From Astragalus membranaceus (Eukaryota > Streptophyta > Magnoliopsida > Fabales > Fabaceae), in contig CM076846.1 in the NCBI GenBank assembly GCA_039519185.1, forward strand, positions 129,336,182 through 129,400,181: a stretch of DNA of 64,000 bases, given 5' to 3'. A program made the position numbers and the translations under genes. Numbering within the stretch: position 1 is the stretch's first letter; each line of letters opens with the position of its first letter. Of this stretch, positions 35,379 through 48,015 are shown one piece after another. The notes under the pieces were generated by a model. The model had not been told where the DNA came from. It saw nothing but the letters and a program-made list of their open reading frames with translations, and ran no database searches.

Positions 35379-36295
35379 ATGACTGACGCAACCATCGACA
35401 ATGATACCAGTGCTACCGTCAACAACAATAGCACTGTTATTGTTCCTGCTGCTGTCCCAATCACCTACGCGAAGCCTTTTCCTGACATCTCCAAAATTGA
35501 GGTCTTCGCAGGCCAAAATTTTCGCAGGTGGCAGGAGCGCGTGAGTTCTCTTCTTGACATGCACAGAGTTGCAGCAGCGCTTACTGACACCAAACCTGTC
35601 GAGCCTGCAACTCCCAAACAGGTCGAAATTTGGATCCATGCCAACAAGGTGTGCCGTCACACAATTCTCAGCACTCTCTCCAATGAATTGTTCGACATCT
35701 ACTGCACCTACAAGGAAGCTAATCAGATTTGGGAATCAATGATTCTCAAATACACTGCTGAAGATGCTAGCAAACAGAAATTTGTCATAAGCAATTACTA
35801 CAATTGGGTCATGAGTGAAACTAACGAAATCAAAACTCAAATCAATCAGTATCAATAGTTACTAGAGGAAATGAAGGCTGAAAATATTGTTCTTCCAGAT
35901 GAGTTCATTGCAGGTATCTTGATCGAAAAGCTGCCTAAATCATGGAAGGACTACAAGCAACAACTGAAGCACAAACACAAGCAACTGTCACTGAACGAAC
36001 TGCTGACTCACATCATTATTGAAGATACCAATCGAAAGGAGAGTAACAAAGCAAGGTCGAAATCTATTTCTGCACGTGCAAACATGGTGATGAACAACCC
36101 TTCAAGGTACGATAAAGGAAAACCTGACTCTTCAAACAAAATGTATGATTCCAAAAAGACAACTAATCAAAAGAACCACAAAAAGAACAATGATCATTAT
36201 CCTGGTGTCCCTAGCTCTGAATTCAAGAAAATAGGCTATTGTTTTGTTTGTGGAAAGCCAGGACACTATGCACCTAAATGCAGGCATAGGGCGAG
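35379..36295 (+). pseudogene. copia element 2 gag (amber stop, interrupted)
   Basis: Gag of a Ty1/copia element: a UBN2-like region (FRRWQERVSSLL, LFDIYCTYKEANQIWE) and a CCHC knuckle CFVCGKPGHYAPKC. An in-frame TAG at 35856-35858 interrupts it after INQYQ and the frame continues (LLEEMKAENIVLPDEF). It runs into the solo LTR at 36296. After the 5-bp target duplication GCGAG the same frame resumes at 37931 in the protease region. Confidence 0.9.
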
Positions 36296-37930
36296 TGGTG
36301 TGGTTATTTTAATATATGCAAGTATACATAGTCACACAAGTAATAAAGTGATAAGAAAGGTCGAACCCACAGGGATTATGTATTGTAAATTTTTGTAGTT
36401 CAAAGTGTACACTTAGTGTGTCTACACTATTCAGTATTTTTGGTTTGGAGTTTTCAAAGTAAGTAAAAATAGTAATAAGCAATAAAATGTGTGAGAAATC
36501 AATGGAAAAAGTAGTTGAGATGTTTTCACCAAGTACTTTACTTCTAAGTGTTTTAATGGAGTATGTAGTGTGGGAACACTGGATGTAGGTGCATCAGTTT
36601 GTGCCTTTCAGCACTTCTCTTTAGAGTTTCATTACAAGCTCTTATGATCTTTGTTTTTTATAGTAAAGAAAGGTTTGTCAATTCCTCCCTTGCCTCCTAA
36701 CAATGATCCAAGTTGCTAAATAGGTTCACTCTTGTAATTTTATTATCCTAAGGACTATGCTATCCTATGTCTAGGTTTTAGCATGTATTTAACAAAGTTT
36801 CCTTTATTAAATACTTGTCCCTATTAACTCTTGAGTTCATAAATGTAGCCCATGTCTGCTGCTACAAGTTTTACCTATTCTAAAGTGATCAATTCCAGAA
36901 TAAGTTGAAAGAAGTATTATGCAAGAGTTTAAAGTGTTTACACTACATAAACCATAATAACATATTTAGAAGTTCATTACAAGGTTAGAACATCTCAACT
37001 TAAGGGAATTTAGCTCATGTTACTCATATTATAAAGCAAAGAATATGCAAAGAACATAAGTAAATGAATAATAAAGCAAAAGAACTTAAAAGAGTAGAGA
37101 TTACTTGAATAGAAGATCTTTTGCATTAAGTTCCCAAGTTGAAGTACAATAAAAATTTCTTACACGAATTTCTTCAAAGTAGAAGTGAAGGGAATGGTTG
37201 TCAAGCACTTCCTCACCTTCCTCTCCTTAGAAACTTGAAATGAAAATAAACTAAACCTAAACTAAGCGATCCTTTCAGAAAACAAAATGAAGAATTACAA
37301 ATGAAAGATGAAGGATTTAAAGATGTAAAAGATATTGGATAAGTGAAGATATGGCTTCTATTTATAGGTTTGAAAGCTTTCCTCTTGCAAGGGGTTTCCT
37401 TTGGCGTGAAAGATCAGCTGAGGGGACCAAACATGGTTAGTTGTAGACAACCAATCAAGCAAGCTGCACAGGTTTGGTCGCTTGCATGCATAACAAAAGA
37501 TGAGGTCCATTGGAGAAGTGCCACATGTCTTTTAGATAAGTTGAGTCTTGCAACTTGATTTTTATGTGTATCGCCGACTTCTTCAAGTGGCTCAGCTCTA
37601 GGTGACTAGGCATGACGTCACAAATCAAGTGTGGAAGCATTGAAATGGTCTTTGGATGTTTTGATATAAACTGCAGAATTTAGCAGGTGTTGGCAGTGTT
37701 TCCACTCCTGGTGTTGCCAGTGTTTCCACTCCTGCAGTAGCTGCACTAAACAAAAACATCAAACCTAACAAGATTTGTGCATTTTGCCTAGATTATTGCC
37801 CTTTATCCATTTGAATATTTAGAATGTTGTTCCTTGATAAATAAGCTATAAATATATATAAATGTTCTTGAAAATAAGCAATAACTCAAGCTTAATTGTA
37901 TGAATAACTCTATATAAAATAGAGTTATCA
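36296..37930. mobile_element. solo LTR in copia element 2 gag
   Basis: 1635 bp beginning TGGTGTGG and ending GTTATCA, flanked by GCGAG (36291-36295 and 37931-37935). Removing it and one GCGAG restores the interrupted frame, which confirms the boundaries. No coding content. The start motif (CAAGTATAC...AATAAAGTGATA...CGAACCCACAGGGATT) resembles Athila-like gypsy LTRs; that assignment is tentative. Confidence 0.88.
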
Positions 37931-38576
37931 GCGAGAAACGACAATCCTCCTAAGGCTAACGTCAACTTGACTGATGCTGGTGGAGATGATAATGAGGATG
38001 ACGATGTCATTGCTGCTGTCGTTTCTCTAGTCAACATGGCAACTGATGTGAACAAGTGGGTGGTAGATTCTGGAGCCACCAAGCACATCTGTGCTAAAAG
38101 AGAAGTTTTTACCTCCTACACTGCTGTAGGGGAAGGAGAAGAAAACATCTATCTGGGTGACTCACATCCAGCCCCAGTTGTGGGGAAAGGAAAATTTCTT
38201 CTCAAGCTCACATCGGGAAAAACTCTGGCTCTCACAAATGTGCTTCATGTGCCTAATATAAGGGCAAACCTGATTTCTGTCGGTGTTCTGTTGAAGCATG
38301 GTATCAAAGTGACATTTGAATCTGATAAGATTGTTCTTACCAAGAACAACATTTTTGTTGGAAAGGGATATTATGATCATGGACTTTTTGTACTCAACAC
38401 TTTTGATTTTAATAACAATGTTTCCACTTCTGCTTACTTGATTGACTCTTATAATATGTGGCATGCTAGACTAGGACATATTAGTTTTCCGTATGTTATT
38501 AAATTGCAACGTCTTGGCATGATTTCGATTAGTGATAAACAACATAGTAAATGCGATGTGTGTGTCGAATCCAAAA
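37931..38576 (+). pseudogene. copia element 2 protease and gag-pre-integrase
   Basis: Aspartic protease DSGATKHICA, then LHVPNIRANLISV, and the zinc-binding HARLGH / CDVCVESK of the gag-pre-integrase domain. The frame is cut at 38576 by a Helitron and resumes at 43817 with TKKSCPPVQ. Confidence 0.92.
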
Positions 38577-38921
38577 TCTACTATAAATAGTTGCCATTAA
38601 CCCTCCACCAAAATTACTATCCTGCCCTCCCTCCATTAGTTACATCACTATACCTTTTTGGTCAATTTGCAATGTTTTGAAATTCAAAAACGTTTTTAAC
38701 TCTCACCATTTCTCTTTCTTCGTCTCTCTCTCCCCGTTTTCTTTCTTCCATTTCCCTTTCTTCTTTCTCTCACAAATCACTCCTCTCTCTGATTGCATCT
38801 CTTTCTCTGTCTCTTCCTTCTTATCTGATCTTCCTTCTTCACCATTGAAAAAATCCTAAACCAGAAAACCCTAAAAAAATCCCAAACATTCAGTGAAAGA
38901 ATCACAGAGAAATAAACGCAC

Positions 38922-38984
38922 ATGGAACACGGGAACGTTGGCTCCTACTGCTCCTCCTCTCTGAAACGAAAGAATGTTGCCTTG
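38922..38984 (+). pseudogene. gene-fragment exon 1 inside Helitron
   Basis: After a CT-rich leader, an ATG opens 21 codons (MEHGNVGSYCSSSLKRKNVA..) to a GT donor. In phase with a second exon-like block at 39811-39921. The parent gene was not recognised. Confidence 0.5.
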
Positions 38985-39810
38985 GTATTTTTCGGGTCTC
39001 ATCCCCATTCCTTTGTTTTGCAATTTATGTTATTCAGTGGATTGTTTTCTCTCTGTTTTCGATTTGTGTTCGTTTATAGGCTTTAGGGGTTGATTTTCGT
39101 CACCCTCTTTCTGTTTGCGATTTGTATTCAATGTATGGTTTCATTGATTGCAATTTTTGTTTGATGTGGGATTGTTATCAAGTTTCCCCTTTCCTGCACT
39201 TTCTCTCTCGGTTTCATGGCTCTTACACTCTCTTTTGCGGTTTCTGTTCTCTTTTTTGTTTTTGTTTTCAGGTTGGGATTAATTGTTGTTGTTGTTGTTG
39301 TTGTTGTTCTTCTTCTTCTTCTTCTTCTGTTTGTTCTCTGATTAGCATTGTTGTGGTTGATTGTTGTTATTTCAGTGATGCAACTTTGTTCTCTGGTATT
39401 TTTTCCTTCATATTTGCAGCTTTGTTTCCTTTGAGGGTAGTGAGTTTCATATATATGAAATTTTAACTATTAAGGGTGCATTTTTTCTCAGTAATAGAAG
39501 AACAAAATCCGAGTGTTAACGGTTGTTGTGGTTTTGATTAATATTATAAGGAGTAGTCCTCTGGGCTTCAACTTCAGATTCAACTGAATAAATAGGTAGT
39601 AGTATCGGTTCTTTAATAATGTAGGATTGTAGCTTTTAGAATTTTAATTCACATTTTGAATTAACTTGGCCATAAGTGGCATCCCATATGCCACTGCTAT
39701 CTTTTGTTTTAATTTATTTGGAACTTGCAGATATTGTTAACTTAAATTGCTGCATTTATAATTCTGTTGTTCATTGATCAAATTTTCTGATTTGATTGTG
39801 TGTTCAGCAG

Positions 39811-39921
39811 GAGTGGGATAATGTTAATGACTTAAGTATTGATGTAACATTGCAGCTTGAATTGAAATGGTCAATAAGACAAGAAATTTCTGCAGCCTTA
39901 AATCATTCACTACTTAATGAG
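39811..39921 (+). pseudogene. gene-fragment exon 2 inside Helitron
   Basis: Bounded by CAG and GTATGT, 37 codons, in phase with 38922-38984. It encodes an amphipathic segment (LQLELKWSIRQEISAALNHS) that looks coiled-coil-like. Parent unknown. Preserved phase suggests capture from a real gene. Confidence 0.5.
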
Positions 39922-42184
39922 GTATGTAATTTTTGCAGCCTTTAAATCACTCACTAATTTTTTCATAATTTGATGTGCCTATGTACATTTGAAAATAGTA
40001 GTTTGTCACTTTTCCTATGCTTTTATGATCACTGCTTAATACACCACTCTTCTTTCCAATGAAATGGATATAGTCAGAGGTGCTGCATAATTGCAGCCTT
40101 AATGTACCATTTCAATTTCTCTTCTTTGGCTCAAGTTAAGGAATTGCTTATTAGATTTTTAGTCCATTATAATCATATTTTACTTCTTTTTCATGAATCA
40201 GAAGCTTAACTAGAAAATGTAAATTCTATGTCCAGGAATCAAAAGCCTTCATTGTCTTATAGGATCTTTAGCTATCTTAAAATTGTTATTGGTTTAATGT
40301 GATAAACAAATTGGTACTGGAGGAAATGTTTTCTTGAATGGTATAACTGACTGACCAGATTTTGTTTACTCTCTTCATATCAGTGTTGTTGGGTATGAAC
40401 AGACTATGCACAGTCTATTGTTGATCCAATATGAAGGTATGAAATAGTTTTTTTGCCATATTTGTTTGAAATTGGTGAAATTTCATAGCTTAGTGGTGAA
40501 TGTCGTTGAAGTTGAAAGGTGATTTCTCACATCTGTTGTGGCCTCCAACCTTCAAGAAGGAGGCACCAACTAATAAGAGGATCGCTCTTTATGACCTTCC
40601 CGAGAATGAAAGGTGATTTCTCAGACAAGTTCTACATGATGTTATTGTGCTCTTTCTTTAATTTGTTATATCTACATGATAATGCCATAAGAGTTGTGAC
40701 TAAAAATGCGTTGCTTTTATTTTTTTCCTTTCACCTTGCTTCAAATTCAACACCATAGTGAGCTTCATTAATTCATTCTAGCTCTTTGGTTGAAGGTCAC
40801 TTATGAATAACACGACTTCTTCTATGGTGATATGTTTTAGTGATGCAGGATTTTTAATGAAATGTTTTAGTGATGCAGGTTTTTTTTCTCGATGCGTAAG
40901 TTTTACACTTTTTGTACATGAATTCTTGAAAAGTATGCTTATTTTTTTTTATTTTTATTAGCTACTGCAGAAGTATTTAATATTTTCATGCTTCAATTAA
41001 ATAGTCATTCAACGCCAAAAAAGTAACCAACTACCACATGTATTTCCCATAATTTTACTACTCCAAAAACCAATTTTAAATAACTGCAGTGTGGTCTTAC
41101 ATAGTAATCAAATTTATGCAGCAAGCCTTCAATTTTCGATTACCCCTAGATAATCGATTTTCTGCAACAACAATTTCTCTATGCAGCAATCAAATAATAA
41201 AGACAACTTTCATAAATCTGATTTTAAAGGTACCAACACCTTCTTCTAGACCAGAATGAAGTAACCAACTTCATCTAAGAAAGGTAAAACTGAATGTTTA
41301 CACTAGCTCTTACAAAATCACTACTCCAATTGATTATGCATTGGTATAAATCTGCCCAACACCTATTTTTCCAGAAGGTTAGCTCTTTTTCCTTTCATTC
41401 TATTTCATTTTTTGCATACGCAGTAAGTGTTTTAATCCTTTCAAGAAAACATTTATTGTTGAACTGGAAATATAAGTCATGCATTAGTTATATTCATTGC
41501 CATCTTTCCTACTTTTCATTCACTCTTTCCACAATAAATCAAGCAATTAATGTGTTGGTTTGTGGAACTATTTCCTGCAGGCTACACAGCCAGGACCAAT
41601 GTAAGACGTTCCTTGCATTTTTCAGCTGACAAAATTATCAGTTCCAAACAGGTACCAATCAAATTAACCAACACTACTTTATTTTCCTGATTGTCAACAT
41701 ATGGTATACCCCAGAAGTTACACTTACTGCTGAATGATTCAATGTCTCCCAATATATTAACCCATCTCAATATGAAGCTCCACTTTACTCATTGAAAATG
41801 TTTTATGTTGTTTGAATTTATTAGTCTGTTGCCTACCAATTTCCTGGTGCCTTTATAGTATTTGTTTGACTGCACAAAACTGAACTTATTGGTGTTGTCC
41901 TAAATTCAATGTTATTCATCTATTGACTCAATGTTATTCATATATTGATTGACTCAATTGCTGTCCAGTATACAATGTTAATGCTTTTATGACTATATTA
42001 TATTATGCAATATTGAATGATGGCCAAAACCAACCACTTACTTCAACTACAAAATGTTGTCTTTAAGGAAGTCTTCCAAAATCTATAAAGGATGTAAGTA
42101 TGTTGACACTATTTCAATATATTATTACCAAATGAATTTTTAAGTACATTTTGGACTTACCTACCTTAATTATTATTATTTTAG

Positions 42185-42373
42185 GTGGCAAGGATTGACG
42201 GTCTCCGGAAGATTTTTTGTTTGGAGATTACAAGAAAACATTTTAATTTTGAGCTTCATTTTTGCGACTTACTTGATCATAATTTTGTTGATGCTGTAAT
42301 CTTACTTGCCAATTTTGTTGAACACTATTCATCGCGTTTTGATGTCAAACTTCAGGCAGAAATATTTTATTAG
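42185..42373 (+). pseudogene. exon-like fragment, Helitron 3' part
   Basis: After a TTTTAG acceptor, an open stretch to a stop encodes RIDGLRKIFCLEITRKHFNF and LLANFVEHYSSRFDVKLQ. It reads like a helical protein segment and not like random AT-rich DNA. I do not recognise the family. Possibly a terminal exon of a captured gene. Confidence 0.45.
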
Positions 42374-43454
42374 CTACTTATAGCAGGACATTTGATCTTT
42401 GTAGCACTGTTTTAATTTAGTACAAGACTAATCTACTACAATATTCCAATTTTTTTTACTATTTCCAAATTATCAACTTTCGTTCAATACAAACACAACA
42501 CGACAGACCCTATGCGCATGTAGCAGCTCCTTTAATGCACTTATTTCATTGGAGTGGAAGAAACTGAGTGAGAAAGAAAGACAATTTATGAATGCATACA
42601 AGAAGGAATTCGGGAAATACAACAAATCCAATGCACTTGCAGCAAAGTCTATAGGCATAAAAAACAGCGCTTGCAGCATATTAAAGCCAATAAAACTGTC
42701 ATTCTGATTTTCTTTTTTCACTAGAGAGGTCACTGTTAAAATCTGCATACACAAAAATAGTGTTAAAGAGAGACTATTATAGCCAATAAATAAAAACACC
42801 ATTCTGATTTTTTTCCTTCTGTATATCAAAGTAGTGCTAAAGGAGATTGTTAGCATATTATAATAGTCAACTCATTAAAAAAGTTTAATTCCAGCCTCAC
42901 AAATGTTTGAAACAAGTGTTCATATATTTATTTTAGGTTTTACTTATTAAAATTGAAGGTATTTTTTAAGCTATAAGTCTAAATTTTGTTGTGTTCCAAA
43001 TTGAGTTTACTTTGGTTCACATGTCTTATTGTCGTCGGTATCAATGTTTAGTGAAATTTTAAAACCAACTTTTTTTTAGTTTTTTTTTTCAGTTTTCTTT
43101 CCATAAAAAATCACTTTTTTGTCAGTTTTTTTACTAAAAACATAATCTTTTAACTATTTCTTTAATTTACTCGAACTACTAAAATTAATCGATTTAACTA
43201 CTACCAATTCTCAAAAAAACCATACCTCTAACAATAGTTTTAAAATTATTTATTCCAAAAAAATAAATTATTAAATAATATCACACTCAATATAACCTCT
43301 CTATTAAAACTATTAAAATCAATCAATTTAACCACTAAGAATTATAAAAATACAATTTTAGCCACTACCAAACTTTACAAAATAACTTACTTATAATTAA
43401 ACGAATATGATTTATTTAATATTAAATCATATAGAATAATATGAGTTAACATGT

Positions 43455-43555
43455 GCCAACGGGAGCGACAATGAGAGACTGGCAATGTGAGCTGCAACGA
43501 GAGTGGCAACGAGAGAGGTAACGAGAGCGCCAACGGGAGTGTCAACGGGGATGCA
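43455..43555 (+). repeat. 12-bp minisatellite near Helitron 3' end
   Basis: About eight imperfect units of CAACGAGAGTGG type (CAACGGGAGTGT, TAACGAGAGCGC). It lies about 240 bp before the terminal hairpin. Confidence 0.7.
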
Positions 43556-43816
43556 TGTTTTACCTCTAATGTCCAAATATATTATTATGGATCAATGTAA
43601 TTCTGATTGTCAATCTCATTTATTTTCTTCGACTCAATATAATTTTCATTTGTATCTTATATGACATAATACCTATTTTTTCCACTTTGAATTTCAAATC
43701 ATACATTTTGGACATTGTTCACAACTTATGATTATCTTCCAAATTACTATTATGACTTCATGGCAATACACCGACTATACAGTATCACCCGTGCGTATGC
43801 ACGGGTAAAATACTAG

Positions 43817-43903
43817 TAACAAAGAAATCATGTCCCCCGGTACAACGTGAATCTGAATTGCTTAGTTTAATTCATACGGACCTAGGAGATTTAAAACAAA
43901 CTC
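43817..43903 (+). pseudogene. copia element 2 integrase N-terminal part
   Basis: Resumes after the Helitron with TKKSCPPVQRESELLSLIHT and DLGDLKQT, including the first catalytic Asp of the integrase (HTDL). It is cut at 43903 by the chromovirus insertion, whose AACTC duplication (43899-43903 and 50716-50720) belongs to this frame. Confidence 0.88.
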
Positions 43904-46608
43904 TGTAACGCCCCAAAATAATCAAGTATTTATTTAATTAATTTATCTAGGTGTTATGTTGGTCGGTTATAATAAAAGGAATGAATGGTGTTTTAATTTA
44001 AATAAGGGGTGGTGTGTAGTAAATGAGGGAGTGGTAATTTAATTAAAAGAGGAGAAGTGTTAGTAATTAACTAAGTGGCAAAAAGAGCCCAAGACACTAG
44101 GACCCATAATATTTATGCTCTAGGGTTAGTGTCTTAGACACTTGGAGAGAAAGAAAAGAAAAGAAGCGTGAGAAGTGAGAAGAGAGGAAGGGGCAGCGGC
44201 TAGGAGGGGAAAAGAAAGAACAGGAAAGCGTGAGTTCCAACCAAGAACAAGAGAGAGAGAAGGAAAAAGCTAGGGCTCCAAGGTTCTAAGGCTAAAGGAT
44301 TTCATCTTCTTCCATTAACAAAAGGTTAGGGGGCTCTCTTTTCATCCTTAATAACTTATAGGATTAGAATCACATGAGTTAGGTGTTAGGGGGGTTTGAT
44401 TGATTGAATTGAATTGTTGTTTTTGGATGTTTTTGTTATGATGAATGTAAATTGTTAAATCCATGTTGTTGTTGATGATGAACTTATGTTATTTTTGGTA
44501 GAATCCATAATTGATTAGTATTGAGATGTACATGATATTAGTCATGCAAGTTAGGTGTATGTTGTAATGACTAAATAAAATCGAGAATGGAAACGATTTG
44601 GGTAGAGGTTCAGTATTTCGGTAACTGGGAACGTTGTGTTGACTGAAAAATTATGTAGTTTACTGTTCTAGAAAATAGACTTAATGCTTGTTAATTTGGC
44701 ATTGATTTGGTTGCATTTGGAGTTGTAAAACTTAAGTTATAGGTGAAACAAGTTAGGTTAAAATTCTGGAAACGATTTGGGTAGAGGTTCAGTATTTCGG
44801 TAACTGGGAACGTTGTGTTGACTGAAAAATTATGTGGTTTGCTGTTCTGGAAAATAGACTTAATGCTTGTTAGTTTGGCACTAGTTTGGTTGCGTTTAGA
44901 GTTGTGTAGCTTGAGATATGAATTTCACAATTTAGGGTAAGATTCTGGAAACAATCTGGACATAGGGTCAGTGTTTTGGTCACTGCGTTTTCAAAAGAAC
45001 TCATTTTCGAACGAATCCAATTTCTTTGAAAACTAGACAGAATTATCCACAGTTTATGCACAAGTTTCATGCAATTTGATTGAGTTTTGGCCATTTTAGA
45101 ACTGCTTGAATTTGAAGGACAGAAACTGCCCTCTTTTGAAACTAGTATGTGTGTTTTTGAAAACTGTACCTGTTAGACTCTCTTTTTCAAAAAACTGAAC
45201 TTAGGAATAAGGAGTAGATCCATAGGGCTTTCCAACAAGTATTTATTTGTCGAAATCCGGTGTGGGTTACTATTTTAATCAATTCGCCAAAGTAATGCTG
45301 TTGCTGTTTTCTTCACATAATGTTGTTGCTGTTTTCTTCAAAATAATGCTGTTGCTGTTTTTCTTCAAATGATGCTGTTGCTGTTTTATTTAAAAGTTGC
45401 TGACACTGTTTTTAATTAAATGTGGCTGTTTTATTAAAATATCGTTGCTGCTGTTTTCAAACTGCTGTCCCTGTTTTATGCTGTTGTTTATATCGCTGCT
45501 GCTACTCTATGTGCTGTTTTGGTCCCTATGGGTGTTGTTTAGTCCTTTGGTGACAATGTAGTCGCGTAATTAATTGTGCTTGGTGTGATTAGTGTGCTAT
45601 CCTTAGAGCTGAAATTTTGGAGATGTATAATGGTGATGTATATAAAATGGTGAGATAAATTATTGGTGAGTTTATTGGTGACTGCCCTCAAGGCAATGGT
45701 CTATGACCTTTCTTTTGGTTTTGGTGAGTTAATAAAACTATTGGTGAGTTAATCAAATTATTGGTGTGCATGTTATTGCATTGTTGTGGTGATTTTGGTG
45801 TGTATGGTGCATTGTTCATGGCGTCGCATAATCATGTGCATTTATTGGTGAGCAGAAGGCTTCGGCCTTATTTTGGTGTATGCCCTCAAGGCTAATTTTG
45901 GTGATGGATCAACATGCATGTGCCCGTGAAGTTTTGGGTTGCATCTCATACATTGGACATGCATTCGGTACTTTTCCTGGTGATTATAAATTGATGGTGT
46001 ATGTGGAGATAATTGTAATTGGTGTATTTAGTTATATTTGGTGTTGTTCTCGGTGATTGAAAATATTCGGTGCTGTTTCTTGGTGAATGAAAATTAATGG
46101 GGTATGTTGTTATTGTGGGGAATTGGTGTGCTTAGTTGCCTTCTCTAAATGATGCTTATCTTATTTGTTATTACTTATGAAATGAGACTCACCCTACTGC
46201 TTTTGTGTTGCTTCTTATGTCGGCAATGTGCAGGTGATAGCGAGTGAAGGTGATCTAGTACCTTCCCCTAGTCAGTTGAGTCTGCTCTGATACGTAGCAC
46301 CGGGGGGGCGTTTAGTTTACGTATTATTTTATTTGATGTTTTGAACTTTATTGGTGATGTAATTTGGCATTTTAAGATTTGGTGATTTTTCCGCTGCGAT
46401 GACTATTATGTTTTACTTTGGTGTAGGCTAACAGATTATTTGCGGTGCTATGTATCGTACCTTATGACTTTATGAATTAAATTTTGGAGACTATTATGCG
46501 TTGTTGTTTTGAAATGTGGCACCCTCTTGTGGTTGTGCTCAAAAGGTTTTTTTTGAAAAACTCTGACTTCAATTATTTAATAGTAGTTAATTAGAAGGGG
46601 GTGTTACA
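43904..46608 (+). repeat. 5' LTR of gag-only chromovirus
   Basis: 2705 bp. Includes internal duplicated segments (GAAACGATTTGGGTAGAGG twice), a tandem TGCTGTTGCTGTTTT region near 45290-45480 and TTGGTGAG repeats. Confidence 0.93.
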
Positions 46609-46708
46609 TTAGTGGTATCAGAGCAATGGTTGGTCCGTCCGGCCAAGTCGTCGAGTCGTTGTGTCGGTGTACGACCAACTGTTGTTTGTTTTGAAGCAAG
46701 TAAGTGAA

Positions 46709-47698
46709 ATGGCTGGAAGGAACGATGCTGCGATTGCTGCTGCGTTGGCTGCTATGGCTCAGGCGGTGCAAAATCAGCAAAGTGGTGGTGAGAATGCTGG
46801 GACTAGGAGTTTGGCGACGTTTCAGAGGGATAACCCACCGGTGTTCAAGGGCAAGTATGATCCCGATGGAGCGCTGGCATGGTTGAAAGAAATGGAGCGC
46901 ATCTTTCGAGTGATGGACTGCACGGTGGCGCAGAAAGTCAGGTATGGTACGCATATGCTAGCTGAGGAAGCCGACGATTGGTGGCTGGAAGCTAGATAGA
47001 GGTTGGAGACTGCTGGCGAGGAGATTACTTGGGATGCTTTCCGAAGGGAGTTCAATCGTAAGTATTATCCGGAGGATGTCCGAGGGAAGAAGGAGATTGA
47101 GTTTTTGGAACTGAAACAAGGGGATATGTCCGTATCTGAGTATGCGGCCAAGTTTGTGGAATTATCAAAGTTCTATCCGCATTACACTGGAGCTACTGCT
47201 GAATTTTCCAAATGCATCAAATTTGAAAATGGTCTGAGGCATGACATCAAGAAGGCGATTGGTTACCAAAAGATTCGGGTGTTTGCTGATTTGGTGGATA
47301 GCTGTAGGATCTTTGAAGAAGATAGTAATGCTTCCTACAAGATTGTGAAGGAGAAGAGGGGTTCTTAGTATCGTGAGATGCCCTATGATGTTTCTGGTGG
47401 TAAGGGCAAGTGGAAAGCTGGTGATTCAGGCAAGAAGCCAAGTGGGGGAGATGCCCCTGCGAACATTGTGTGTCACAAGTGTGGTAAGCCCGGACATAAG
47501 AGTCCTGATTGCATGGCTAACAAGTGTTTCAAGTGTGGCAAAGAGGGTCACATAGCTGCTAAGTGTGAGAAGAATGACGTTGTTTGCTACAACTGTGGAG
47601 AGGTGGGACATATTAGCACCAAGTGTTCCAAGCCGAAGAAGGAGAGGGTTAGTGGGAAGGTGTTTGCCTTGGCGGGTGCTGAGTCTACAGAAGAATGA
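46709..47698 (+). pseudogene. chromovirus gag with two in-frame amber codons
   Basis: One frame from MAGRNDAAIAAALAAMAQ to AGAESTEE. It carries the retrotransposon gag fold (PVFKGKYDPDGALAWLKEME, WDAFRREFNRKYYPEDVRGK, MSVSEYAAKFVELSKFYPHY) and three zinc knuckles: CHKCGKPGHKSPDC, CFKCGKEGHIAAKC, CYNCGEVGHISTKC. TAG codons at 46997-46999 and 47366-47368 split it into three; the frame is otherwise open and well conserved. Both fit CAG-to-TAG changes. Either inactive, or supplied with gag in trans. Confidence 0.9.
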
Positions 47699-47860
47699 TG
47701 GTCGTTTTAGAGGTACGTGTTTCGTTAAGGGTACTCCGCTAGAATCTATTGTCAATACCGATGCCATTCATTGTTTTAGTGCTGTCGAATGTTGTGAACG
47801 TTTAGGTCTTGCGTTGTCTGTTATGATTGGTCTTGTATTGCCTGGTGTGTTCTCTGTGTC
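47699..47860 (+). pseudogene. aspartic protease scrap, degenerate
   Basis: In a shifted frame: GRFRGTCFVKGTPLESIV followed by NTDAIHCFS. In complete chromoviruses this is where the protease DTGA motif sits. Here the residues are NTDA, so the site is lost. Sequence then jumps to the 3' UTR (TTTTCGAGGACGAAAATATT), marking the deletion of pol. Confidence 0.75.
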
Positions 47861-48015
47861 CCTTGTCGATCTTCGACAGAGACTTTTGTTGTGAGTTTTT
47901 GTTTGTTGCCGTTAAGCGGGATTGGGTGTAATCTTGGGTATGAACCGGTTAGAGCATAACCATGTTCCTATGAGTTAAATTTTCGAGGACGAAAATATTC
48001 TAAGTGGGGGAGAGT

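Larger units (their letters stand above)
38577..43816 (+). mobile_element. Helitron, 5.24 kb, complete ends
   Basis: Starts TCTACTATAAATAG and ends with a hairpin (ACCCGTGC, loop GTAT, GCACGGGT at 43787-43806), 6 bases, then CTAG. It inserted between host A (38576) and T (43817) with no target duplication. Joining the flanks restores the copia frame exactly (ESKI then TKKS). No Rep/helicase gene is visible, so it is non-autonomous. It holds exon-like fragments, a GTT/CTT microsatellite (39285-39330) and a minisatellite (43455-43555). Confidence 0.93.

Noticed and set aside
39122..39466. Cys/Ser-rich 114-codon protein in the Helitron
   Set aside because: The Cys and Ser runs come from the TTG/TTC microsatellite; it lies between two exon-like blocks and looks like an intron.
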